NCBI GenBank assembly: GCA_946481735.1
Contig: CAMLOU010000001.1
Location: 1 to 64,000, forward strand
Source of the DNA: an uncultured Cellvibrio sp.
Lineage (GTDB): Bacteria; Pseudomonadota; Gammaproteobacteria; Pseudomonadales; Cellvibrionaceae
DNA: 64,000 bases
Direction: 5' to 3'
In this document: positions 1-9,381 of the stretch, piece by piece
Position numbering within the stretch: position 1 is the first letter of the stretch
Layout: the number at the start of each line of letters is the position of its first letter
The notes under the pieces: model-generated
Database searches by the model: none
The model's input: only the letters and a program-made list of their open reading frames with translations
Told to the model about the DNA's origin: nothing
Position numbers and translations under genes: made by a program

Positions 1-54
1 GCGTCAGCAGCCATCACCGAACTGGAAAGCAACAGGAAGCAGGATGATAAATAG
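1..54 (+). CDS. Possible C-terminal end of a gene entering from the left edge
   Basis: Frame 1 is open from the first base and gives 17 residues ending KQDDK before TAG. The composition, with charged residues near the end, fits the tail of a protein, and the gene would converge on mltD. Seventeen codons are too few to identify a family, and frame 2 is also open for 19 codons, so this is only a possibility. Confidence 0.25.
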   Translation, partial: ASAAITELESNRKQDDK

Positions 55-123
55 TTAACAACACGAGAGTTGAACAACCGGGTGTAATTCATACTTGCTC
101 CGATAGTAAATTAACCGTCACGC

Positions 124-1752
124 TTAATTGACGTGCTGCTCATGCACGTACAAGGTCAGCGATTGCCCTGGATGAATATAGCTGGCATCTTTCACGGAAT
201 TCCAGCTGAGAATATCTTTTGTCGATAAGCGAAAACGATTGGCGATGCTGTACAGTGTATCGCCGCGCTGAATTTGATAAACGAGCTTATGTAGACCATT
301 CTCGGCAACAACAGTTTTATCGACAATGGCACTGGCTTTATTGGATACCAGAAGTTTTTGCCCCGGCTTCAGCACGGTTTTTGCGTTGATGTTATTCAAT
401 CTTGTCAGCGTTTTCACGCTGGTGTCATAGCGGCGGGCGATAGTCCATAAATTATCACCGGAGCGAATGGTATGGTATTGCGCGCCGGCGCCGGGTTTCT
501 TCTTGCCGTAGCCGTACATCAGGTCCTGAGAGCTGGTGTATTCGGGCATGGTGATTGCGGCACTGGGAACCAACAGCACCTGGCCGATGCGGATGTTGTT
601 ATTTTTCAGGCGATTAACCGATTTGATAGCATCCACCGTTGTTTTATAACGGCGTGCAATCGTGCCGAGCACATCACCCTTGACTGCCTTGTGTTCACTC
701 CAGCTGATGGGCGGAAGCTTGGGCATATTATCAAGCTGGTTGGTAAAGTTTTCGGCATCTGCTACGGGTACCAACAGAATATGTTCGCCCGAAGGCGCGG
801 TGAGCCAGCGGTTATAGCCGGCGTTCAGATGCTGTAACTCCGTTAGATCAATGTCCGCCATTTTGGCGGCCTGCATCAGATCAATCTGTGAATCCAGATT
901 AATCTTGGTGAAATAAGGGTCGTTGGGTATCTCGTGCAGGGTAACGCTGTAAGCTTCCGGGGTGCGAATTATTTGTGAGAGTGCGAGCAGGTGAGGAACG
1001 TAAGAGCGGGTCTCTTTGGGCAGGGATAGCGACCAGAAATCAGTAGGCTTACCCGCTCGGCGATTTTTTGCAATGGCACGTCGCACTCGGCCTTCACCGG
1101 AGTTGTAAGCGGCTAAGGCTAATAACCAGTCGTTATCGAACATAGCATGCAAACGTTGTAGATAACGGATAGCGGCGTCGGTTGAGGCAACCACATCGCG
1201 CCGGCCGTCGTACCACCAGTTTTGCGTCAAACCGAAATTCTTACCGGTACCGGAGACGAACTGCCAGATGCCAGCGGCCTTGGCCCGGGAGTAGGCGAAA
1301 GGATCGTAGGAACTTTCGATCATGGGCAAGAGCGCCAACTCCAGCGGCATATTGTTGTTTTCCATCTCGGAAACCACGTAATGCAGGTAACGCTGGCTGC
1401 GCTCGGTGACCCGATCAATGTGGGCCTGGTTATTGGCGTACCATTTCAAGTGCGCATCAATTTGCGCATTGCTGATGGTCGGTAAACCATAACCACTGCG
1501 GATACGGGCCCAGATATCGGCATACTCGACCTCGGTAACTTTATTGATCTCTTCGGCGATCTTATCTTCCAGGTCGGCTCGTTGCTCCGGCGCAACGTGG
1601 TATTCATCAGATTCAAAATCGGGCAGGGGGTGGATGAGTTCGCTGGTATTGGCAGTTGATTGTGGTTTAAGCAGGTTGCAGGCGGACAGCGAAAACAGGA
1701 CCAGGGATAGGGTAAATAGTCGCAGGCTGGGGTGGCGGTTAAACATTATCAT
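124..1752 (-). CDS. mltD: Membrane-bound lytic murein transglycosylase D with LysM repeats
   Basis: This enzyme cleaves the MurNAc-GlcNAc bond of peptidoglycan in the periplasm, forming 1,6-anhydro products. The 542-residue protein begins with a lipoprotein signal (LFSLSAC lipobox near residue 25). An SLT domain follows, with the catalytic Glu in LLPMIESSYDP and the AAGIWQF and AAYNSGEGRV motifs typical of family 1 transglycosylases. The C-terminal part holds LysM peptidoglycan-binding modules, seen as repeats of the type 'GDNLWTIARRY' and 'GDTLYSIANRF', with a weaker earlier copy (GDVLGTIARRY), so three in all. Length and layout match MltD. Two start codons lie close together (1752 and 1746) and neither has a strong ribosome binding site. 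gloB lies downstream on the same strand's upstream side, the usual gammaproteobacterial neighbour. Confidence 0.95.
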   Translation of the reverse strand: MIMFNRHPSLRLFTLSLVLFSLSACNLLKPQSTANTSELIHPLPDFESDEYHVAPEQRADLEDKIAEEINKVTEVEYADIWARIRSGYGLPTISNAQIDAHLKWYANNQAHIDRVTERSQRYLHYVVSEMENNNMPLELALLPMIESSYDPFAYSRAKAAGIWQFVSGTGKNFGLTQNWWYDGRRDVVASTDAAIRYLQRLHAMFDNDWLLALAAYNSGEGRVRRAIAKNRRAGKPTDFWSLSLPKETRSYVPHLLALSQIIRTPEAYSVTLHEIPNDPYFTKINLDSQIDLMQAAKMADIDLTELQHLNAGYNRWLTAPSGEHILLVPVADAENFTNQLDNMPKLPPISWSEHKAVKGDVLGTIARRYKTTVDAIKSVNRLKNNNIRIGQVLLVPSAAITMPEYTSSQDLMYGYGKKKPGAGAQYHTIRSGDNLWTIARRYDTSVKTLTRLNNINAKTVLKPGQKLLVSNKASAIVDKTVVAENGLHKLVYQIQRGDTLYSIANRFRLSTKDILSWNSVKDASYIHPGQSLTLYVHEQHVN

Positions 1753-1881
1753 TGAGTCACATTGATTTTGTTGGATTTATCGGCGCCGCCCTCCCTGAAT
1801 CGACTGGTTGAAAGCGATTCTATGTGCAACACCCGGAGTGGTCAATCAAGCATGACAGGCGATGAGACTTACATAACTTGT

Positions 1882-2661
1882 TCAGGCTTGATCCTTCCAG
1901 CGCCGGATCACGGCAAAAACACTCGCATCCGAGGTTAGTGTGGAACCTATATGCTGCTCGGCAGCAGCTTTAATGGCAGGTAAATGACAACGCAGAAAAG
2001 GATTGGTGCGTCGCTCAATCGCTATGGTGGAGGGCAGTGTACTGAGGTGTTGCTGGCGTATCTGTTGAACTGTTTGAAGGCGGTCGGTCAATGCCTTGTT
2101 ATCCGGCTCAACCTTCAGGGCAAACTGCAGATTGGGGAGGGTATATTCGTGAGAACAATACACCAGCGTGTCTTCAGGTAAGGCGGCGAGCTTGTTCAGT
2201 GATGCAAGCATCTGCTCAGGCTGCCCCTCAAACATCCGCCCGCAGCCCCCGGCGAACAGGCTGTCGCCGCAAAACAGTTTTGCCGGTCGGCTGTCGGTAT
2301 GAAGATACGCCAGATGGTCCAGGGTATGCCCGGGCACGGCCAGCACTTCAAGGCAGAGGCCGGGTAGTTCGAGGGTGTCGCCGTCCTGCAAGGTATGTGT
2401 GACTTGAGGAATGCGGCGGGAATCGGGACCATAAACAGGCACGGGGGAGTGCGCCAGTAACTCATCAATGCCATCTGTATGATCCCAGTGATGATGAGTA
2501 ATAATGATGCCGGCAAGGCGCAGTTGATGCTGATGCAGGCAATCCATCACTGGCTGGGCGTCGCCCGGATCAAGAATATAGGCATCAGGTTCTTCTGGCA
2601 CCGGTTGCAACAACCAGAAATAATTGCTCTCAAGGGCCGGGATGGAGTAAACAGTTAGCAC
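1882..2661 (-). CDS. gloB: Hydroxyacylglutathione hydrolase (glyoxalase II)
   Basis: Glyoxalase II hydrolyses S-D-lactoylglutathione to D-lactate and glutathione, the second step of methylglyoxal detoxification in the cytosol. The protein has 259 residues, the family's usual length. The metallo-beta-lactamase signature THHHWDH is at residues 55-61, followed by further ligands in VPGHTLDH and the CGDSLFAGGCGR segment. The C-terminal substrate-binding region has YCSHEYTLPNLQFAL and ERRTNPFLRC. The start is GTG. It is divergent from the methyltransferase gene at 2751 with an 89-base gap, which must contain promoters for both. The gloB-yafS-rnhA-dnaQ order is shared with E. coli and Pseudomonas. 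Confidence 0.96.
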   Translation of the reverse strand: MLTVYSIPALESNYFWLLQPVPEEPDAYILDPGDAQPVMDCLHQHQLRLAGIIITHHHWDHTDGIDELLAHSPVPVYGPDSRRIPQVTHTLQDGDTLELPGLCLEVLAVPGHTLDHLAYLHTDSRPAKLFCGDSLFAGGCGRMFEGQPEQMLASLNKLAALPEDTLVYCSHEYTLPNLQFALKVEPDNKALTDRLQTVQQIRQQHLSTLPSTIAIERRTNPFLRCHLPAIKAAAEQHIGSTLTSDASVFAVIRRWKDQA

Positions 2662-2750
2662 AGTTGTACCGCTCGTGTGGTGATGGCTTAACAGCAGGGG
2701 ACAAGCCTAGCCTTCTCCGAGTTCAAAATAAACCTCTACCGGAGATTCAT

Positions 2751-3599
2751 ATGTCACATCAGCCATTGGGTCCGTTGCGCCAATTCTGGCAGAAGCACTT
2801 TGGTGTGTTGCCGGAGGAAGAGTCCATTCGGGATATGGCCAACTGGTTCGAAACCCCGCTGGGCGAGGCTTTGCTGGTGGAAGAAGGCGAATCAATCGAG
2901 CAGGCCTTGCACTGCTTGTTCGGGTACCACCTGTTGCAAATGAGTGTGAGCCCCCGCCTGGACCTGGGTCATTCCAGCCGGATTACCCACCGTTTCTCCT
3001 TGAGCCCGGTGCCGGATACTAACCCCAGTCTTTCCGCATTATGTGACTTTACCGAGTTGCCGCTTCCGGAAGAATCTATTGATGTCGTTTTGCTACATCA
3101 CGTCCTGGATTACAGCCAAAGCCCCCATCAACTCTTGAGAGAGTCGGCCCGCGTACTTATCCCGCGCGGACATCTGGTTATCCTGGGGTTTAACCCCTGG
3201 AGTGTATTCGGCACCTGCCGGTGGTTTGCACGTTTTTTTAGTCGTAAGCCGCGCTGGCGTCATCAATCCCTGCGGCTGGGGCGGATTCTGGACTGGTTGA
3301 CGTTGCTTGATTTCGAGTCCGTCGATATCCAGCAGGGCTTCTATCGTTTACCCTTGCAGCATCCTCACGCCATCAAACATTTGCATTGGCTTGAACGCTG
3401 GGGTAAAAGGCTGCGCCTGCCGTGGGGTGGGTATTACCTGGTTGTGGCGCGTAAGGAGCGCATTGCGCTGACCCCACTCAAACCCGCCTGGCGCGCACTC
3501 AAGCCAGTACCGGGGTTGGGTATTACCAAATTGCACGGACGGGTTAAAAGTCCCTCCATCAAGGTCGCCAAGACCAGCCAAGAGAATAGGACAAAGTAA
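2751..3599 (+). CDS. YafS-type class I SAM-dependent methyltransferase
   Basis: A predicted cytosolic methyltransferase of unknown substrate, in the position of E. coli yafS between gloB and rnhA. The frame is open from 2664, but the ATG at 2751 is preferred because GGAGA lies six bases upstream. The 282-residue product has a methyltransferase_11-like core: the acidic '[22 protein letters not shown]' region (strand 4 and helix) and '[22 protein letters not shown]', typical of this fold. The glycine-rich SAM loop is poorly conserved. The basic C-terminal tail ([17 protein letters not shown]) is not part of the fold. The stop codon is two bases before the rnhA start, so the two are probably co-transcribed. 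Confidence 0.8.
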   Translation: MSHQPLGPLRQFWQKHFGVLPEEESIRDMANWFETPLGEALLVEEGESIEQALHCLFGYHLLQMSVSPRLDLGHSSRITHRFSLSPVPDTNPSLSALCDFTELPLPEESIDVVLLHHVLDYSQSPHQLLRESARVLIPRGHLVILGFNPWSVFGTCRWFARFFSRKPRWRHQSLRLGRILDWLTLLDFESVDIQQGFYRLPLQHPHAIKHLHWLERWGKRLRLPWGGYYLVVARKERIALTPLKPAWRALKPVPGLGITKLHGRVKSPSIKVAKTSQENRTK

Positions 3600-3601
3600 G
3601 T

Positions 3602-4039
3602 TTGAAACAGGTTGAGATATTTACTGACGGTGCCTGTCGCGGTAATCCGGGGCCAGGCGGTTGGGGGGCGGTACTGCGTTTTGGTGAGATTGAAAAGTCC
3701 CTGCATGGCGGTGAGAAGCTGACAACCAATAATCGCATGGAGCTGACCGCAGCCATTGAAGGGCTTGCGGCGCTAAAAGAGCCTTGCAAGGTGGTACTCA
3801 CGACCGATTCCGAATACGTGCGCAAAGGCATTACGGAATGGCTGGCCGGCTGGAAACGCAAAGGCTGGCTTACTGCGAGCAAACAACCGGTAAAAAATGC
3901 CGACTTGTGGCAGCGGCTGGATGAGCTGAATCAGCGCCATCAGGTGGAGTGGCATTGGGTAAAAGGTCACAGCGGACATCGCGAAAACGAGATGGCTGAT
4001 GTGTTGGCCAATCGCGGTATTGATGAATTTTCACATTAA
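3602..4039 (+). CDS. rnhA: Ribonuclease HI
   Basis: RNase HI cuts the RNA strand of RNA-DNA hybrids, removing primers and R-loops. All four catalytic acids are visible: Asp9 in [11 protein letters not shown], Glu47 in [12 protein letters not shown], Asp69 in TTDSEYV and the last Asp in [10 protein letters not shown]. The KGH handle motif HWVKGHSGH is also present. The length of 145 residues is normal. The start is TTG, two bases after the preceding stop; no in-frame ATG would retain the first catalytic strand. It is followed by dnaQ after eleven bases, on the same strand. In E. coli these two genes are divergent, whereas here and in Pseudomonas they are co-directional. Confidence 0.97.
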   Translation: MKQVEIFTDGACRGNPGPGGWGAVLRFGEIEKSLHGGEKLTTNNRMELTAAIEGLAALKEPCKVVLTTDSEYVRKGITEWLAGWKRKGWLTASKQPVKNADLWQRLDELNQRHQVEWHWVKGHSGHRENEMADVLANRGIDEFSH

Positions 4040-4050
4040 CAGGGGTAAGC

Positions 4051-4773
4051 ATGCGTCAGGTTGTACTGGATACCGAAACCACTGGTCTGGAGACTGCCCA
4101 AGACCACCGGATCATCGAGATCGGTTGCGTTGAACTGGTTAATCGCCGCCTGACGGGGCGGCACTATCACCAGTACATTAATCCGGAGCGCGAGGTGGAT
4201 GCCGGAGCGTTTGAAGTCCACGGCATCAGCAACGAGATGCTCGCCGACAAACCGGTATTTGCCCAGATTGCCGAAGATTTCCTGACATTTATCGGGGATG
4301 CTGAACTCGTCATCCATAACGCTCCCTTCGATATCGGCTTTATCGACCATGAGTTGCGCAAGCTCAATTCAGCGCATCAATCCATTACCCAGCGTTGCAA
4401 GGTGATTGATAGTCTTCTGCTTGCGCGCAGCAAGCACCCCGGACAAAAAAATAACCTGGATGCTTTGTGCAAACGCTACGGCGTCGACAACTCCCAGCGT
4501 GAGCTCCACGGCGCCTTGCTCGACGCCGAGATTCTGGCTGATGTCTATCTCGCCATGACGGGTGGGCAAACTGCCTTATCGTTGGGCGGGAATCAATCCA
4601 AGGGCGACGGCGCTGCTGCGGTCAGTGAAATTCGCCGCTTGAACCCCAATCGCCGACCCTTGCCTGTGATCCCAGCGTCTTCTGACGAATTGCACGCCCA
4701 TGCGGAAAAACTGGCGGCCATTGATAAAAGTAGCGGTGGAAATTGCGTTTGGTTGCATCTTGCCGATGCGTGA
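4051..4773 (+). CDS. dnaQ: DNA polymerase III epsilon subunit, 3'-5' proofreading exonuclease
   Basis: The epsilon subunit proofreads for the replicative polymerase and binds the alpha and theta subunits. The 240-residue protein starts with exonuclease motif I, VLDTETTGLE (Asp7, Glu9). Motif II is HNAPFDIGFIDHEL and motif III is HGALLDAEILADVY, giving the DEDDh set. The C-terminal 55 residues (PNRRPLPVIPASSDEL onward) are the flexible tail that binds the polymerase subunit. A ribosome binding site (AGGGG) precedes the ATG. It lies eleven bases after rnhA and is probably in the same transcript. No hairpin terminator was recognised before fimL, which starts 220 bases downstream. Confidence 0.97.
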   Translation: MRQVVLDTETTGLETAQDHRIIEIGCVELVNRRLTGRHYHQYINPEREVDAGAFEVHGISNEMLADKPVFAQIAEDFLTFIGDAELVIHNAPFDIGFIDHELRKLNSAHQSITQRCKVIDSLLLARSKHPGQKNNLDALCKRYGVDNSQRELHGALLDAEILADVYLAMTGGQTALSLGGNQSKGDGAAAVSEIRRLNPNRRPLPVIPASSDELHAHAEKLAAIDKSSGGNCVWLHLADA

Positions 4774-4993
4774 TTTGCGAAATAATTAGCAAGAATGACA
4801 ATGACTTAGCGGCTTTTTATAGAATCCATATTAGAATCATGGCCTCCATGGCAGACGGCGGCGTGACAGGGTATACATTGCTGTCATCATTCGCCGGCCA
4901 GAACCAAGCAATCAGGAATATCTTGCGCTAAGCTAATCAGGCCCGGTGCGGTCATTGATCGCGTCTTTCATCTGTCAGTTTAAGGAAGTACTC

Positions 4994-6697
4994 GTGAGCA
5001 ATAGCGAAACTCTCAATCTAGCGTCCCTGAAGATGGTTCAGGATGAACTGGTTGCCACTATTGAACAATCCGCCGTGGGGCTTGAGCAATTCGCCAATGA
5101 CCGCAATAACGGTGAGTTACTGCAAAACTGCATCGACGGTATCAAACAGATTCGCGGCACCCTGAGCCTGATACAACTCAAAGGCGTCGACCTGCTGGCT
5201 GAAGAGCTGGTTGAGCACATTACCGAGATTACCCTGGGCGAAGAACCCAAAACCAACCGTAAACTGGAACTGCTGACGTCAGCCTTCTTTATCCTGCCGC
5301 GCTATCTGGAGTACTGCACCCAGACCTCGCGCAGCATGGCCATGTTATTGATCCCCTATATCAACGAGCTGCGCCAGGCGCGTAAGGCGCCCCTGGTACC
5401 GGAAAGCTATTTCTATCCATACGAACCGCCAGCCAATGTGGCACGCCCCGCACCGGCTGCGTCATTAAATGAAGACTTAATGGCTTTGGTGCGTCGCCTG
5501 CGCCACATGTACCAGACAGGTCTTTTAAAGGTGCTGCAAGGGGTGCAGGTCAAACCTTCCCTGGGGATGATGTGCCGGGCGATGGACCGACTGGAGGCTG
5601 CGAGTGGGGCGGCGCCCCTGGGAAATTTGTGGTGGGTCGCCTCGGCAGCCTTTACCGCCATTTCAGAAAAAGATATGCAACTTACCAAAGGGCGCAAGCT
5701 GCTCTTCAGTGCCCTGGACCGCGAGATAAAACGCTTACAGATGGAAGGTAAACAATCCCTCGCACGCCAGCCGGACAAGCATCTGCTGAAAGATCTGCTG
5801 TATATCCTAGCGCTGTCTCGTGCGACGGATGACAAGGTCAGGGCGGTTGCCACGGCATATGACATTAAACCGGTTCGCTACACCGATGCCGAACTGGCGC
5901 GTGAGATGGAGTTCCTCAAAGGACCCAGTGCCAACACCCTGAACTCCATGGCCGCTGTGTTGAGTGATGAACTGCGCAGCACAAAAAATATCCTGGAGCG
6001 CGCCGCCCAAGGTGGTGCGGAATTACTCAGTGAAACCCCGGAGCTGGTCGATACCCTTAAAAAAGTAGCCGATATTCTCTCTGTGGTGGGGCTGGTCGCG
6101 CCCAGTAACAGCTTAAAACAGGAGATTGAAAAGATCTCCCACTGGCAAAAGACCAAAAAGCCGGTGAGCCCAGAGGAACTATTGGGCGTGGCGGATACCT
6201 TGTTGTATGTCGAGAGCACCATCTCAGGGCTGGGCAAGGTAAATCTTTCTGATGAAAAGCTTGCGCAGATTAATGCCTTGTCCCGCGATGACGCGATGGC
6301 TCATAGCCAGATTGCGGAGGCTGAACGCCTGGTGATTGAAGAAGCAGAATCAGGATTGGCGTTGGTCAAACGGGCGTTGAGTTCTTTTATGGAGTCCAAC
6401 TACGACAAAGGCCATATTCACAACATCGTCGGCACGCTCGACAGCGTGCGCGGTGGTATGTTTGTGCTGGGTTTATCCCGCGCTGCCAAGGTGTTGGCGA
6501 AGTGCATTGAGTTTATCGAAGTGTCGTTGCTGCGCAATGAACAAATGGCCGCAGTTCAGCATATGTTGGAAACCTTTGCGGACGCCATCATCAGCCTTGA
6601 ATACTACCTCGACAGTATCAAGCTGGACAAAAACGCTGATACCAGCGTACTGGAAATTGCCGAAGAAAGTCTGGAGGCATTGGGTTATCGGGTGTAA
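4994..6697 (+). CDS. fimL: FimL-like regulator, ChpA N-terminal Hpt-scaffold homologue
   Basis: FimL in Pseudomonas aeruginosa resembles the N-terminal part of the pilus chemotaxis kinase ChpA, supports type IV pilus twitching and raises cAMP output, but lacks phosphorylatable histidines. Here the product has 567 residues from the GTG at 4994 (AAGGAAG seven bases upstream); the frame is open from an unlikely ATG at 4946. The N-terminus (LASLKMVQDELVATIEQS, then IKQIRGTLSLIQLKG) has the degenerate Hpt-like helices of ChpA. A later segment, 'KGHIHNIVGTLDSVRGGM' near residue 475, is a second such bundle. There is no kinase or CheW domain. Its place just before nudC matches PA1822-PA1823, which is strong support for the assignment. 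Confidence 0.8.
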   Translation: MSNSETLNLASLKMVQDELVATIEQSAVGLEQFANDRNNGELLQNCIDGIKQIRGTLSLIQLKGVDLLAEELVEHITEITLGEEPKTNRKLELLTSAFFILPRYLEYCTQTSRSMAMLLIPYINELRQARKAPLVPESYFYPYEPPANVARPAPAASLNEDLMALVRRLRHMYQTGLLKVLQGVQVKPSLGMMCRAMDRLEAASGAAPLGNLWWVASAAFTAISEKDMQLTKGRKLLFSALDREIKRLQMEGKQSLARQPDKHLLKDLLYILALSRATDDKVRAVATAYDIKPVRYTDAELAREMEFLKGPSANTLNSMAAVLSDELRSTKNILERAAQGGAELLSETPELVDTLKKVADILSVVGLVAPSNSLKQEIEKISHWQKTKKPVSPEELLGVADTLLYVESTISGLGKVNLSDEKLAQINALSRDDAMAHSQIAEAERLVIEEAESGLALVKRALSSFMESNYDKGHIHNIVGTLDSVRGGMFVLGLSRAAKVLAKCIEFIEVSLLRNEQMAAVQHMLETFADAIISLEYYLDSIKLDKNADTSVLEIAEESLEALGYRV

Positions 6698-6699
6698 CC

Positions 6700-7512
6700 A
6701 TGGTTTTTGTTCCCGCCACACAGCCAGCCCAGATCGCGACGGCGACCTGCTACGTTCCCGTAGCAGCCGGACAATTATTGAGTCCTATCAAGGATGGCTG
6801 GCGACCTTTTTCCCAAGCGGAATTCGCCGCTGCGCATCCTGTCATTAATAGTCAGCACTTTTTGGGTTATTTCAACCGGGCGGCCTGTTGGGCGGTGGAT
6901 GTGGAGCAGCCCAATACCCCGGAATGGCAACGGCAGGGCTTGCGCAGCCTGTTAAATAGCCTGGATGAAGAGCAATTCCTGTTGGCTGGTCGCGCCCTGC
7001 AAGTGGTGCAGTGGCATCTTGACCACCAATTCTGCGGGCGCTGTGGCCGGCCCACGGTCAGCAATGACGATGACCGCGCAAAGGTGTGCTACGCATGTGA
7101 ACTCAGTTTTTACCCGCGCTTGTCACCCTGTGCCATCGTGCTGGTCACTCGTGGCGACGAATGTCTGTTGGCGCACCATGCCCGATCAAAGCAATCCATC
7201 TACACCGCGCTTGCCGGCTTCGTAGAGGCGGGCGAGCGGGTGGAAGATACGATCCATCGCGAGATTTTTGAGGAGGTCGGGGTCAGGGTTCATTCGCCCC
7301 GTTACTTCCATAGCCAGCCCTGGCCTTTTCCACACCAGTTGATGCTTGGCTTCCATGTTGAATATGCCTCCGGGGACATTCAGATCGACGATAAAGAAAT
7401 TCTGGATGCACGTTGGTGGCGTTACGATCAGTTGCCTCAGGTGCCGCCAATCGCTACTCTAGCGGGTCAATTGATAGCACATTTTGTTCAACAGCAGACC
7501 CAGCATAAATAA
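6700..7512 (+). CDS. nudC: NADH pyrophosphatase / NAD-capped RNA hydrolase NudC
   Basis: NudC hydrolyses NAD(H) and removes NAD caps from RNA. The 270-residue protein has the zinc ribbon CGRCGRP...CYAC (Cys112, 115, 130 and 133) and then the Nudix box GFVEAGERVEDTIHREIFEEVGV near residues 173-195, which fits GX5EX7REUXEEXGU. The SQPWPFPHQLMLGF segment just after the box is the SQPWPFPxS-type motif diagnostic of the NudC subfamily. The ATG is two bases after the fimL stop codon (TAACCATGG), so translation is probably coupled. It belongs to a run of same-strand genes from fimL to msrA. Confidence 0.95.
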   Translation: MVFVPATQPAQIATATCYVPVAAGQLLSPIKDGWRPFSQAEFAAAHPVINSQHFLGYFNRAACWAVDVEQPNTPEWQRQGLRSLLNSLDEEQFLLAGRALQVVQWHLDHQFCGRCGRPTVSNDDDRAKVCYACELSFYPRLSPCAIVLVTRGDECLLAHHARSKQSIYTALAGFVEAGERVEDTIHREIFEEVGVRVHSPRYFHSQPWPFPHQLMLGFHVEYASGDIQIDDKEILDARWWRYDQLPQVPPIATLAGQLIAHFVQQQTQHK

Positions 7513-7528
7513 TCCGACCGGGAGCAAC

Positions 7529-8182
7529 ATGTTATACACCCTCATAGCATTAGTGGTGATTACGATAGGTGGCTTTATCGCGTACAAAGCATTGGGCATT
7601 CTGCTCAAAGGCAGTTGGGTGATGGGATGGCTGCGCGGTATGTTTGGTTTGGTTCTGTTGACGGTTGCATTGGCAATTGGATTAATTGCCTACGATATCT
7701 TCCGCTATAAGCAGATCATGCTGGAGCAGGTCATTGCAACGATCAACTTTGAGAAAATTGAAGATCAACATTTCGAGGCGATATTGGTCGATAGCAAGGG
7801 TAACGAACACCGTTACAAGCTGCGCGGCGACCAGTGGCAACTGGATGCACGGGTTATCAAGTGGAAAGGTTATTTGGGAACCTTTGGTTTGCGGCCAGCG
7901 TACCGACTGGACCGTATCAATGGGCGTTACTACGACCTGGAACAAGAGCGCACCGCGAAACGCACGGTATACGCACTGAACGAAAGTATCTACAACCTTG
8001 ATGTCTGGAACTGGATTAATAAGTATCCGGATTGGGTGCCGGTGGTGGATGCAATCTACGGCAGCGCCACTTATCTTCCCATGGCTGATGGGGCGCTCTA
8101 TGAAGTCTCACTGTCTAACACCGGGTTATTGGCCCGCCCGCTTAACGCGCCAGCGGAAGACGCAATAGGTGCCTGGCGCTAG
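7529..8182 (+). CDS. Conserved membrane-anchored protein of unknown function
   Basis: I do not recognise an enzymatic family. The ATG at 7529 has GGGAGC upstream; the frame is open from 7484 inside nudC but the later start is better. The 217-residue product has two N-terminal transmembrane segments (about residues 1-24 and 33-54), then a soluble region of about 160 residues with a beta-rich pattern (HFEAILVDSKGNEHRYKLRGDQW, YRLDRINGRYYDL). The second segment leads with a KGSWVMGWLRG turn. A gene of this type follows nudC in Pseudomonas (PA1824, where a multidrug-efflux label has no visible support here). It is probably co-transcribed with nudC and sohB. Confidence 0.6.
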   Translation: MLYTLIALVVITIGGFIAYKALGILLKGSWVMGWLRGMFGLVLLTVALAIGLIAYDIFRYKQIMLEQVIATINFEKIEDQHFEAILVDSKGNEHRYKLRGDQWQLDARVIKWKGYLGTFGLRPAYRLDRINGRYYDLEQERTAKRTVYALNESIYNLDVWNWINKYPDWVPVVDAIYGSATYLPMADGALYEVSLSNTGLLARPLNAPAEDAIGAWR

Positions 8183-8217
8183 CAATTCATAATTAATAAG
8201 GTAGATGGGGTAATCAG

Positions 8218-9381
8218 TTGGAATTTTTAACGGAATACGGTTTGTTTCTCGCCAAGACGGTCACCATTGTGGTGGCTATCGGTGTTATTGTCGGCTTGGT
8301 TGTGTCGGCGGGGCAGCGTCAGAAAAAAACTGATAAAGGTCATATTGAAGTCAATAAATTAAATGAGAAATTCGAGCACATGCGCGATGTGCTCAAAGAG
8401 GCGACGCTTGATCCTGAACAGTTCAAGGTGCTGATGAAGGAAGAAAAAAAACGCGAGAAAGCTGAGCGCGCTGAAAAGAAAAAAGCGGCCAAGCTTGCTG
8501 CGAAAGATAAGGCAGCCTTGAGCGATAAGACAGCCTTGAGCGATAAGACAGCCGCGAGCGAAAAAGCAGTGGTTGACGCCGGCGAGACAGATGCAAATGC
8601 AAAGACCGACGAAAAGACAAATAATAAAAAGCGTGTATTTGTACTCGATTTCCATGGCGATATAAAAGCTTCTGCCTGCGACAACCTGCGCGAAGAAATC
8701 AGTGCAGTACTCAGTCTCGCAACCAGTGCCGATGAAGTTGTTGTGAAGCTGGAAAGCGGTGGCGGGATGGTGCACAGCTATGGTTTAGCCGCAAGCCAGC
8801 TGGCGCGTATCAGCAATAAAAAAATCCCGTTGACGGTGTGCGTTGATAAGGTGGCGGCCAGCGGCGGCTATATGATGGCGTGCGTGGCAGATAAGATTAT
8901 TGCCGCACCCTTTGCGGTTCTGGGGTCTATTGGTGTTATCGCCCAGTTACCCAACTTCCATAAGTTGCTCAAGAAAAACAATATTGATTATGAAATGTTC
9001 ACGGCGGGCGAGTACAAACGCACTGTGACCATGTTCGGCGAAAATACTGATAAAGGTCGCGAGAAATTTAAAGAAGACCTGGAAGACACCCATGTGCTGT
9101 TTAAAGAGTTTGTCAGTGAGCACCGCCCCCAGGTAGATATCGCCAAGGTCGCCACGGGTGAAGTCTGGTTCGGGCGCCGGGCGATGGAGGTCAATCTGGT
9201 GGATAGTCTGTACACCAGCGATGAATATTTGCTTGCCCAGGCTGAGAACGCTGACATCTACGAAGTGAGTTACAGCTTCAAGAAATCCCTTCCGGAAAAA
9301 CTCGGTATTGCTGCGCAAGGTGCAGTGGATCGTTTGCTGTTGACCTGGTGGGAACGCTTGAATCACAACCGCTGGTTTTAA
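8218..9381 (+). CDS. sohB: SohB-type inner-membrane serine protease (S49 family)
   Basis: SohB is a periplasmic-face signal peptide peptidase-like protease. The 387-residue product has one N-terminal membrane helix (residues 9-31), then a Lys/Ala/Asp-rich linker and the S49 domain. The nucleophile is Ser215 in VAASGGYMMACVADKI and the likely general base is Lys267 in TAGEYKRTVTMFG, the Ser/Lys dyad of this family. The start is TTG at 8218 (GGTAGATGGGG upstream); no alternative keeps the membrane helix. The linker at residues 99-116 is built from an 18-base tandem repeat (see the repeat entry). It follows the small membrane protein by 35 bases on the same strand. Confidence 0.9.
   Translation: MEFLTEYGLFLAKTVTIVVAIGVIVGLVVSAGQRQKKTDKGHIEVNKLNEKFEHMRDVLKEATLDPEQFKVLMKEEKKREKAERAEKKKAAKLAAKDKAALSDKTALSDKTAASEKAVVDAGETDANAKTDEKTNNKKRVFVLDFHGDIKASACDNLREEISAVLSLATSADEVVVKLESGGGMVHSYGLAASQLARISNKKIPLTVCVDKVAASGGYMMACVADKIIAAPFAVLGSIGVIAQLPNFHKLLKKNNIDYEMFTAGEYKRTVTMFGENTDKGREKFKEDLEDTHVLFKEFVSEHRPQVDIAKVATGEVWFGRRAMEVNLVDSLYTSDEYLLAQAENADIYEVSYSFKKSLPEKLGIAAQGAVDRLLLTWWERLNHNRWF
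8513..8566 (+). repeat. 18-base tandem repeat inside the sohB linker
   Basis: The 18-base unit CAGCCTTGAGCGATAAGA occurs twice exactly (8513-8530 and 8531-8548), and a third, diverged copy follows (8549-8566). It encodes repeated ALSDKT hexapeptides in the charged linker between the membrane helix and the protease domain. The unit is a multiple of three, so copy-number change would keep the reading frame. Confidence 0.85.
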
